Position numbers and translations under genes: made by a program | Notes under the pieces: generated by a model | What the model saw: only the letters and a program-made list of their open reading frames with translations | Told to the model about the DNA's origin: nothing | Databases searched by the model: none | Shown here: positions 22,169 through 32,560 of the stretch, piece by piece | Layout of the letters: each line of letters opens with the position of its first letter | How positions within the stretch are numbered: position 1 is the stretch's first letter | Assembly (NCBI GenBank): GCA_032718565.1 | Contig: JAVGVS010000004.1 | Coordinates: forward strand, 4,159,302-4,223,301 | Origin: Distichodus sexfasciatus | Taxonomy: Eukaryota > Chordata > Actinopteri > Characiformes > Distichodontidae | Reading direction: 5' to 3' | DNA: 64,000 nucleotides

Positions 22169-22600
22169 CACGATTCCAATAGGGTTCCACGCAGTGTTCC
22201 ATGGCATGGTCCCCTAATAACAATGTTAGCTCGAGCGGTTAACTTTCGCTGTAAAACAGCTATGTTTACGCCGGATAATGTTATTTATCATTTTGCTAGT
22301 AAGCTGCTTTATGTTTTGGGGCTCTGACACAGAGGACTCTGTACTTTATCTTTAGGTAATTTACTTGGTTTTAAAAATGGGGCACTTATCCACAAACAAT
22401 GTGTTCTTGTTGTCTGTACAGTAACTGCAGAATTTAACAAATACTTTGACATGATTTGTCAAAGTTTCAAAAGTAGTTGACAGTAACTTAGTTAAACAGC
22501 AGCTTTATATTTAAGTCTAGCTTTACAGGTTTGAAGAAAAGATGTAGACCACAAAGCGCTCTGGAAAAGAGTGTAAATCTACATGTTAGTCTCCACTATC

Positions 22601-22839
22601 CTTTCCACAACATATTTTCAAGCATCCAAAGAGGTATTTAGACTTGGTAAAGTATCCATTGATTATAGCTCACACTTATATAATTATTACATTGTATAAT
22701 TGAAAAAAATCTTTTCAATTGAAAATGGGCTATCTGGAAGAGGACTACATTTCCCACAATACCTCGCGCGGCCCTCGGAATAGACCATATATATACGGCT
22801 GTATTGTTCTTTGGATGCTTGAAAATATGTTGTGGAAAG
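22601..22839. repeat. Perfect 31-bp inverted repeat around a short element
   Basis: The left arm 22601-22631 and right arm 22809-22839 are exact reverse complements. The 177-bp loop carries ACTACATTTCCCACAATACC, the motif seen in family B hATs. It could be a MITE or a foldback structure. Weaker complementarity continues outward to about 22580 and 22862. Confidence 0.75.
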
Positions 22840-22987
22840 AATAGTCTTGCCAAAAACATGTCTTAGAGAATGAGACTATGGTCGCTTACAGATCTTCAGG
22901 TAACACTGGTGAAAAATCAAAAGCAAGTTCAGTCAGATGCAATAATTCATTTCATCCATTAAAATGTGGTAAACGCCCAGTCATACT

Positions 22988-22990
<3 letters not shown>

Positions 22991-23064
<74 letters not shown>
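22991..23064. repeat. (AT)37 microsatellite
   Basis: An uninterrupted AT dinucleotide run of 74 bases in the SMG5-SYNGAP1 intergenic region. Confidence 0.97.
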
Positions 23065-23066
<2 letters not shown>

Positions 23067-23171
23067 CAATTACTTATTTTTCCGATTTGTTCTTTTTACT
23101 GCAGTTGTTATTTTAATGGCTTTATTGTATAAAGCAAGGGGAAGCCAGTGACGCGTGCCTCCGTCGCTTAT

Positions 23172-25417
23172 TGGGTGCGTTCGACTTGATGCAGCCGCTT
23201 ACAGCGCTGGCTTAAAGCAATGCATTCTGGTATTGACGCAGTGCATCTTGGTAAGATTTTTGTCCGACTTCAGTCGGCGCTGTGAAAACGTCACCACGCG
23301 TCATCGTGCCGCCGTGGTACAAAGCTCGCGAGAGTAAGACGCCGTAAGACAGATCCTGCAGCACCTCTCAACCGGCTGCACAAGCTGGGAACCGCTCTGT
23401 GATTTATTGGCCAACGTTGCCCTTATTGGCTGGTAAGAAATTTAGGGACGCGCTTGGCTTGCGTGGACGTTTGTATCCCAGGAAGTCTGATGCGTTACCT
23501 GCCATTTCAAGAAAGAAAAAAGTTCAATGATTCGTGTCTATTTTGTGAAAGATCCCCAGAAACCTCTTAAAAGCATTTGTCCATTTTCCATTTTATGAAT
23601 GATATAAAAATTCATATAACAGCACACTACAATCTTCAGCAAACCTGAAGCCATTAAAAACAAATCTCTCATGAGCTTATTCCACCTTAGTGACTACGGG
23701 TTTTTTTTTTTGTTTATCTATTTGTTTTAATTTTCTTTTTCTCTTTGGTGTTGTATGTTTTCACTTTATTTTTGTATTATGTCATGTCACAGTGAGAACT
23801 GGTTTTCAGACAATTTACTCCGGGTTAAAATAAAGCTAAAATAAATGCAAATTAATAACAATAATGAAACATAATAAATAAAAGAAATGCCCACTCTTTA
23901 ATAGTACAATTATAGTTTTTGTTAGTTGTATTTTTATTGTTAGGTACTGTAATGCTGGGTAATCGCTTTATTTGTCAAATCATCTATTCTGTAAAGAAAG
24001 TATTCAAGTAAGAATTGGTACCTGTGCACTGTACTTTGCACATATGACAATATAAACTTTGAATCCCAAACAAATGTTTTTTTTTTTCTTGCCAGCTATC
24101 TTTCATACAGGGCCACAATTCACAATATTTTGAGCTTTTTTAAATACTGCAAAAATGGTTTGAAATGAGGAGTTGGTTTGGTTGTAAAAAGAAGTAATGT
24201 GCATGCAGGTGATATTTGTATAGATTTATTTACATCCTCCTGGCAGTGTCCTTCCATTTTACATTCTATTCTTAGTAAGTAAGGTTAGAACAAAAAAGAT
24301 ATAAAAAAATGTTTTCTGAATGTGTAATATCTAGCATCACCACATATGATCGTCAAATATTACTTTTGATATAATCCGGAGTGTCATCTGTCTAGCTGGA
24401 TATTTTAGAAATCTGTTATCACTTCAACATATATTATTGAGTAAATAAGCAATGTATAACAGTTTGCCAAACCCTTCTGACATTGAGGGTAATGCCCATA
24501 TGATATTTTTTATCAGATAAAGACATGAAATCACACAAAATTAAACTGCTGTGCAGGTTTACATTAAGTCTTCTACTGTAGCACAGTTGAATTCCCTAAA
24601 TTAACCTTAATGAGTAGATTGTCAATTGATTATGCAGTTCTGCAGTGGAAAAGGTGTTGTGTTTATGGGTAGATGGTTGGGCTTATATAAAGGCTCACAA
24701 ACTGAGCCATGGAAACTGAAACTATTTCAATCACTATAACTTACTCTGAGGGTACACTGATACACTGTGTGTGTCCAAAGAAAAGGCAGAAAGCTAAGGA
24801 CTGGTGAATACACAATAAGCTTTTATTTGGTTGATACTTGCTAGAGGCAATTTGTTGGGTCAAACACTATTGTCAATACTTTTGGGGATGATTTTCAGAT
24901 ATATAGTTCTGGCCATTCTAACACAACAGGTTAGGACTTTTCTGCTGAACTGTACTGTCAGCCTTAATGTAGGAAAAAAAGGATGTAAAAATCGTGTGAC
25001 ACATGCTGTCAGCTACTCCTCCCTCGCAGGTTAAGCTTTATTTATCTAGGCTAAATACCTCTTCTTATGTATTTGAAAAATCTACATTAAAAAAATGTAG
25101 CCTGCAGTAAAGAGTTGTTTTGAGATTTATTCTGCCCTGTTCCGTAAACCAAAGGAGACTATACATTTTAGATTATGTAATGACGCCATATTTTTTAAGT
25201 TTTAATTTGCCTTTGCTGATCTCCGTATTCTTCATGCAAGAACACAGGAAACGCCAGCACCACGAGCTCGGCCACTGCAGATCTCGCACCATGAGAGCGG
25301 TAAAAGTTGTCCGGCTTGTCGCCAGTCACTTTATTCTCCGCCCCTGCAGCCGCCGTAAGATCTCGTGCTACGTCACGTCAGCTGCAGACAGACCTAAGCC
25401 CATGTCGAACGCACCCA
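23172..25417. other. Intergenic interval bounded by inverted GGGTGCGTTCGAC copies
   Basis: TGGGTGCGTTCGAC occurs at 23172-23185 and its exact complement at 25404-25417. Both flanking zones are CpG-rich, while the middle is AT-rich with a LINE-like tail (CTGTGCACTGTACTTTGCAC near 24023). It may be one 2.2-kb element or two oppositely oriented repeat copies. No duplication supports either. Confidence 0.4.
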
Positions 25418-26880
25418 CTACTGTGTGTTGACGTTCCGGCCAGACAGCTAACGTTATGGACATTAGCTCGGGTTAGCTCGCCGCTTCCCATGATTGCTTA
25501 AACGGCTAAGGGCCCACGAGCCCCTGACCTATCCGGCGGTTTATTCTCCAAATGCCCACCTTTTTGTTTTCCGTTGGCTGTCGCAAACCACGTGTTTTGG
25601 TTTTTCCCTGTTCCGTAAAATCTGGACATTTCCTCAGAGCGGCCGCTTAAGTATCGCGATTTCTACACGGCTTTTTCCTGCGTATGTGTGCAATAAATAA
25701 TGGAACGAAACGAAACCAGTAACCAACCGATACATTGTTAACAAAACGTGTTAGTGTTTTTCATATTTTATTTGGATCTGTCTGGTTTGTTGGTTTTCTT
25801 TATGTGGTTGAACTTAAACGAAAAGGAAAATGAAGAGGGGAGCAGCTGTTTAATGAGGTCCTAAAAGTGTCAGTTAAATTAATTATGATGATTACTTGAC
25901 TATCACAGAGATCAGCCACAGACTTTAAACTGCTTATTACAGAGTTATTTTAGTTTTAAATGATTTGTACATGGATGTAAACTAAGCATTGTCTTCGCTA
26001 CTGGTGTAATGTAATTCTACTATTTGATAATCTTGACAATCTTATTTGACGGATAGCCAGACAGCAATAGAATAACACTTCCTTTGCATGTTAAGTGATA
26101 AGAATTTATTTTTAATTTACTCCTCTATGATTCACCCACCCGAAAATAGAAATTCCTGGTTGTTCCAAAAAAAGAAATGGAAAAAAGAAGAAATGCACAC
26201 ATTGCCATTTGTATTAATTAAACTAAAGAATGAAATAAGAGTATCAATCTCCTGCAATTCGTTATTACATTAATAATACACAATAATAATAATAATAAAA
26301 TAATAATAATAATAATAGTTCAATAACCAGAAATATCGACATTCATAACAAATCCATACACGTTAGCAACACACTCCAAAGAATCACTCTTTCCATTAAT
26401 ATATACAAAATAACTAAATCAAAGAAAAATAATATCAACTTCTAAGACCCCAAATTTCTGCCCTTTTCCAAAAACGTCATTCTGTTTTTTTAGGGGTGGG
26501 GCTTATGGCTTGTCAAGGAGCAATGGATGTGGTTTGCTTATGGCTAGAGCAAAGATCAAATGAATATTTATTAGAAGGAGGCACATCATGGGAACTCCAT
26601 CCATTTCCGCTGATTAAACCAAGGATTTTACTTGCATGGTTCGGAGCTTTCCAGCAAGAAACGGGGAAAAGGCGTATAAGCATACAAAATATCCATGTAA
26701 TAGGACAGAGTTAAGGTTAAAATTTAAAGGGTGGTCGCCCATCTTGACCCCCCCAGCAAAAAAAATATAATAATAACAATAATAATACTGCAAGGAAGAA
26801 GAGGAGGGGGAGCCCCGAAATCAATGACAGTAGTAAAAGCTTTAAGGATCAAGAGCCATGAAGATGAACGATAACTGGAA
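25418..26880. other. Intergenic sequence
   Basis: CpG-rich to about 25700, then AT-rich with an (AAT)n tract at 26282-26330. Minus-strand AATAAA-type signals near 26094 and 26567 could end SYNGAP1 transcripts. I see no coding exon. Confidence 0.4.
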
Positions 26881-28582
26881 ATATAGTTATATCCCATATA
26901 TATTTATAGATCATATAGATATGTACAAACATTGCTTCGTCACCTAGAAACTATTACAAAATGCCTCGGTCAATGAGAAAGTGAGTGCAAGCTCGAGGTT
27001 GGCGAAGTGTATATGTGTGTGTCTGTATGTGGCAGCTTCAGTGTAATAATGCATCGTAGACGCCAGACTCCGGACTTGGAAAAGCCAGTGCAAAAAGTGC
27101 TTCCAAAAAAGACACTCGCCCCGGAGTTGCCCGTGAGTAACTTTTACACCTCCTACACAAAAAAGTTTGTTTATGCGTATCCTGTCCCACGCAGTTTCAA
27201 AGAAAGGAAAATTATTATTATCATTAATAATAAAGAGGGGCCATAAACGGGGGGAGAAAATACATTCTGTACAATGCATATACAAACAAAATTGTATGTA
27301 CACCTCCATATATTATGTATACTCACACATTCAATATATACACACAGACTGTACACACACTTTTATATACACACATTCACCCACTACACAACGTTAGTCG
27401 ACCTGGAATACATGTCTCTTATTTGTCTGTTTTTTGTCTTGTGCTGGAACAAAATAAAATAGTAAAAAGAGGAAGGTCTGCCCTGCTGGGCAAAGGAGTC
27501 CAAAAAAAAAGGAAAATCAAGTAGTATTTTCAAACAGAAGCTCGATTTCTAGCCTCGATCTAGGAAAAAAGACTCCGAGATCCGAAATCAAAGTCGTGTT
27601 CCTCAAACTTGTGAACAAATCGTCCGGAATTTAAGATCGCGACGTCGTCTAAAAGGAAAAAATGAAAGCGTTAAAAGCAATGAAATCCTCTCAGTAGCTG
27701 TGGTGCCTTACAGCAAACGTGCAAAAAACGTACGAGGAGGGGGAGCAGGTAACGAAACTGATTCTTTCTCTTCTCGAAATCCAAAAGACACCTATCCTCA
27801 AACGATTGTTTCGAACGATTGTCATGTAAATGAACGGCGAAATGTAAGAAGGAAAAAAAATATTTTTCCAGCGTTCAGTTCCCGTTTCTAATGAAGAAAT
27901 CTTGCGATGGTCCGGGACAATTCGAGAAAGGTGCGAAAAAGTTCCAGGTCTTCCGCTTCTTATTTTCCAAGAGTATAGTCCTTGGTATAAACCTTGGTAC
28001 AGATGAGGTCGATTCCAGGCTCCATTGTACCACTGAATCGGTTCGTCTCAGTGCTTATTTGTGGAAAAGAAAAGCTGTGCATATTCAGGTACCTCCAAAA
28101 AAGAGAGAAATGAGACTCGAACGAAAGCGTCAGAACGAGAGGGAAGAGAGAGAAGAAAAAGAGGGAGCCGTGATGACCGTTGGCAACAATGAAGGAGAAT
28201 AATGGGGCATTTGTTTAAGCGTCTTTTATTTAGGAAATGCACTAAAAGAACAGCACCTTTGAAACTCACTGTTCCCACAGAGCCTCCTTCTCTCTTGTTG
28301 CGACAGGCCCTACATCTCTTGTTCCTGGCACCTATTCTCTTTTTTGGGAAAAAAACTCCATTTGTCAAAAGTTCACCCCTCGCACACCTGGGCCTAGCTG
28401 AGCTGAGCCGAGCCGAGAGGCTACTTTTTCCTGCGAGTTCATTTCGTGTAGTGATGAGGGTGCATTAAGGTTCTCTTTGGCACCGCCTTTGGTTCCAGAA
28501 CCAAAAAATATTTTCCTAACCAACCAAAACATGTTTTGCTTTCAGAGCCTCAGCTTTCAGAGCCTCAGCTTTCCCTCCTCTG

Positions 28583-28700
28583 TCAACCGACTGAGTCTCG
28601 TGACATTGCCCTGGCGCTGAAGCCATGCCATCCGGTTGACTGACCCAGCTGGGGCGTCCAGTTAGCTTCCAGACTGTCCTCCATGATGCTGTGCGACTGG
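28583..28700 (-). CDS. syngap1: Candidate alternative terminal exon of SYNGAP1
   Basis: A long pyrimidine tract and TCTCTTCAG precede 28700 on the minus strand. Joined to the 62-nt exon it would read QSHSIMEDSLEANWTPQLG and continue to a TGA at 28583-28585. I recognise no known SynGAP tail in it. It might equally be a spliced 3' UTR exon or a chance acceptor. Confidence 0.3.
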
Positions 28701-30217
28701 CTGAAGAGACAGAGAGAACGAGGGATGAGGAGGGAAAGAAAGGTGGCAGGATGAGCTGCTAAGCAATCACTGCTACTTCTGTTTTTAGAGAAGAGAGAGA
28801 GGGAACCGTTGACTCGCAAGCAGCTCTTATCCTTTCTGGTTAACCGCCATAGTTTGCTCAGAGCTGTGAGGCAAATGATTGTTTTTTTCCTGAGTCTCTT
28901 TTTTTTTTTTTCAAATGTCTGAGGTATATTTGCAGCACTTCGCATGTACCCTTCTGGCAGCCGCCCAGCTAAGACCCTGTAGCCCAAGTCCCACCACCAC
29001 CATCACCACCACTACTTCTGTGACACATGTTGCCTGTTTTATTACTGAATGGAGAAAAGAAAGTCACTTAAATATAGCCCTCTAGAAAAAAGCTCATTGG
29101 CAAATCAATCCATTCTCTTCTCTATGCTAAAGTCTTTTGTTGCTTATCAGTCTGTTATATATACTCTAATTATTATCTTGGGGCAGCTGTCAAAATCTGC
29201 AGTGCTGGATGAGTCATGTAAACAGCGTAATTGTATGCAATAAAATGGAAATGGAAGATAATGACAGAAGCAACGCGACACGTGAAGACGTCTTAAACCG
29301 TTTTTAACAGACATATGAAGCAAATGTTTCATGTGCAGTGTGTCTAACTATTAAGGTTGCTGGTATGTTAGGTTTGTTATTACAACGCTTTAGAGTCATA
29401 ATTATGAGAATCTAAAAAATGGCATTCACATATAATTTGAGTTTTCTTAAAAGCTCCTTCTATCAGACCCTGTACCTGTGGGGATCTTTTTTAAAGGTCG
29501 ATAGGCAAAATGCAACATAGTGACAGTCCGTTTTAGACACTCATGACATTATGGAAATGCTCAGGGAAATAAAAGTGAGAGAAATCCTACATATTGTGAC
29601 ACTGCTACTGCTTTGATTTATGTATATCACTAATATACTAATAGGAAAATAGTTGGAAAATGTTGGATTAACATAGACTTTATTGAATGCTGCTCACTGA
29701 TTTTTGTTGTCTTGGGATGGGGTTGTCTATGGTGTTTCACATTAGTATAGTTCATATATATAATATATAATTTTTGTCATTGTATTACCTTGTAATCTAA
29801 CTCTAAAAGCAATATGTTTGACCCCAAATATTTTCTATGTAACTTTTCTTTGGCAAGCGGCTTACAAGGATTTGTTGTATTGCAAAAAGACTTCACAGAT
29901 CCACCTCAGACATTTAAAAAGAACTATTTTGTATGACTAACATTCATGTTGAAATCTCAAGCATTAGTGTTAAAAGGGATGTGGAAAGGAAAGGCTGATG
30001 TGGGAATGTAAAAATTCAAACAACCCAGCTGAGGGCATTTTTAATGTTTTCACATTACTAGTGCTGATGTTCATCTTTTTGTCATCTTTTGTTTCTAGGA
30101 CCACACAAACAGAAAATGATGCATGTTGAGATGAAGCATTCATTTTTAAACAGGCAAATGCTAAAGCCCAAACCCCAGAAACAAAAGGATCAGTCCTTGA
30201 ACTCCATCCTTCACCAC

Positions 30218-31181
30218 TAGGGGTGGGAGTTGATAAGATTTGATCAATATCAATGGCATTGTTGATTCTGCCTATCAATCCAATTCCTTATCAACTCTCT
30301 TATCGATTCCTGAGTAGTTTTTGAGTGCGAAAAAGTAGTTCTACAAAGTCTTCCACACTAAGAGCAACCATTTTATTTTTCCCAAAATGATGTCTGCACA
30401 AGACTGTGAACATGAACACATTCATATTCATATTCAGAGCTTTTATTATTCGGAGACATTCTATGGCTTAGTACTATGAAAAAAAATAAGGTTTCTTTAT
30501 CCATTTAGAATCCATCTGGATATAGAATAAAATTATTTGATAACAAATAATGCATTTTTCTGTATTTATTTTTACGCTCTAACATTATAGAATGGAAAAA
30601 AATGTTTCTGATTAATGGAAAATAAAGAAATACTTTCATTTTGTCCATTTTGACTCATTTTGGCCTATAACGTATTTTTGACTCATTTCTGGGAGAGAAG
30701 TACATTTTTGCCATGACAGTGTTTCATGAGTCATGGCACAACAGCGCTGTGGACGTGCGTCAGAAATAAATAAATATCTAGTAAATAGCTGTAGTGTGAG
30801 TAAAATGCTTGTTGTTGTTTTTTTATTTACCAGCTAAAATATGTTTTGTCTGTAATAAATGGGAAGATTTAACTGAACTGGAACGTTTTTGTGAATGATT
30901 TACTTCCCTGTAAATCGTGCATGCTAACAAACGCAGGGTGAGTGGTTATATAGCGAAAAATATAATTTATGCTCCATGATTCTTCGTGGTTGAAGGTCAA
31001 GTCGCAGAGATTGTAACGTAATGTACTGCAACACAAAACTTGGGGAAAAACGGAAAACGTTGTGCTGGGAAATGAGAGAATCGTTAAGAAGAATCAATAG
31101 CATTGGAGGTGTACAATTCCAATGGAGTTGATCAATTGGAACCAGTTCTGAGGCTGAACTGGTTTTTGATTCCCACCCCTA
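30218..31181. mobile_element. hAT-type element (family B') in the SYNGAP1 3' region
   Basis: Ends TAGGGGTGGGAGTTGA and, inward from the right, TAGGGGTGGGAATCAA. The flanks TTCACCAC (30210-30217) and TTCCCCAC (31182-31189) match at 7 of 8 bases. It is 964 bp with no transposase. If the 3' UTR spans it, the mature mRNA would carry the element. Confidence 0.82.
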
Positions 31182-32302
31182 TTCCCCACCATACAGTCAT
31201 GGTTTTGGTATAAGGTAAAAAAAAAAGTGTTGACAGACACCATCCACCTGACGTTCTATGCAGCTGATGAATGCACACCCAAAACGGACGAACCCATACA
31301 CACAGAATGGATGGCATAAATGGATGACATTTTAGGGCAGTATAAGGGCGTGAGGCAGTGCTATGAGACAGAAGCGGGTGTTCATTTTTGGAAATGGCAC
31401 TGTTTTGTTTCTTTCATATACATATGTATATAGCACCAGTTTGTCACATGTAGGTTCTGAGATTGAGAAGAGAAAATAGAAAACATTGCCCTAGTCAGAT
31501 CCAGTGAGGCAAGTCACATCAGTTACATTTTCAAGTCATCTTGTGAGTGTATTTAGGAAAGGAGTGGGAAGGTAAACAAATTCTAGTTTTTCCATGTTTT
31601 TTGTGAGACTCCGGGGGTCTAAACGTCTTCCCTGCTCCGCTTCAGCGTAATCAATGAGGCGAAAGTGAACAGAGGTCAAGTTAAAGAACATTATTTGGGT
31701 GGCTTGGTTTGAGTGGAGGGGATATGGTGGGGATGGGGGTTGGGAACCCTGTCGAAAGATACAGAAAAGGCACTATGGAAGCCAGACAACAGGACAATAC
31801 GGCATATTTCCTTCCGGAGGACTTGAAAGATGGCAATTTGTTTCTTTTCCTACCCCAAAACCCCCAGACAGGTCTAGAGCTTTACCCACTTGTTGGATGT
31901 TGTAAAACACTCAGTCTCCAATTTGTTTTCCAACTGAAAGGTACTGAAAAATACATTTGTACAGATCGGGGATGTCCAACGTTTGGTATAAAATGACAAC
32001 CCACATTTGGTTCTTCGACAAACAATTCTGGGGATGCCCTGTCCTGCCAGAAGGACATGTAGGAAAAGCTGTTGTTTCAGATCCATCAGAGAGCCCTTAT
32101 GTTTGTTGTGGTTTCATTATGGTGTAAGTGTGCGCGCCCCTCTTTATGTCTAACAAAAATAACAAGACAACAAAAAATGTATCATTCCTGACGTGAAGCC
32201 GGCAAATGGGATGATTTCTTTTTTCTGAGGTTGTGACGTAATGGCGAGTTATCGCCGTGATCTTCGGTTACTGCTGCCTGGGACCTGCTCCCCCTTTTCC
32301 CA

Positions 32303-32560
32303 CTACGGCCCGGTCTCCGATGTAGCAGTTCCCGTCACTGGGGATGCGTTTAGGTTGCCGCCTGTCTCTCCGTTGTGGCACAAATGAGGAGGGAAAGGTG
32401 GAAGAGGGGCTACGCAGGAGGATGGGTCTCCGTTCAGGGAGGGTTTGTCGGAGGAGGAGACATCCATGGAAGGAACTCGGTAACCAGGGGCGACAGCCTT
32501 TTCTCCTCCGCCAACACTCACACCGCCGTCTGGAGAACCCAAGGAGGAAAGCTGCTCTTC
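32303..32560 (-). CDS. syngap1: SYNGAP1 terminal exon, alpha2-like reading frame
   Basis: This is the same exon as the alpha1 tail, read in another frame. If the 62-nt exon is skipped, the phase-0 end of 41884-41956 joins here as ADQ|EEQLSSLGSPDGGV and runs 85 residues to TAG at 32303-32305. Mammalian alpha2 reads DAQERQLPPLGPTNPRV at this point and later has NGLAPPAPPPPP and ENGE; here NGDPSSCVAPLPPFPP and HNGE appear in the same order. Function is inferred from that likeness; no transcript is available. Confidence 0.6.
   Translation of the reverse strand, partial: EEQLSSLGSPDGGVSVGGGEKAVAPGYRVPSMDVSSSDKPSLNGDPSSCVAPLPPFPPHLCHNGETGGNLNASPVTGTATSETGP
32518..32560 (-). CDS. syngap1: SYNGAP1 terminal exon, alpha1-like tail with PDZ ligand
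   Basis: Joined to the 62-nt exon it encodes R|KSSFPPWVLQTAV and TGA (32518-32520). The mammalian alpha1 tail is GSFPPWVQQTRV, so the FPPWV core and the T-x-V PDZ ligand are kept, while Arg becomes Ala at position -1. The acceptor is GTGTCTCGCTAG, behind a long CT-rich tract. Confidence 0.82.

Larger units (their letters stand above)
26881..32302 (-). other. syngap1: SYNGAP1 3' region, probable 3' UTR plus intergenic
   Basis: Follows the alpha2-frame stop at 32303. Minus-strand AATAAA hexamers occur near 29679, 29037 and 28226, so the poly(A) site is undecided. The part from 26900 to 28700 has CpG- and UG-rich text unlike the surrounding introns and could be conserved UTR. A hAT element occupies 30218-31181, and a strong acceptor lies at 28701. 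Confidence 0.4.

Noticed and set aside
22878..23132. 84-codon frame with repeated Tyr-Ile
   Set aside because: Produced by the (AT)37 microsatellite.
23155..25700. Possible small gene with CpG-rich promoters between SMG5 and SYNGAP1
   Set aside because: CpG-rich blocks are explained by repeat ends (TGGGTGCGTTCGAC). No exon with conserved coding or paired splice sites could be found.
26496..26714. 72-codon plus-strand frame after TAGGGGTGGGG
   Set aside because: Not recognised; looks like repeat-derived sequence without a second terminus.
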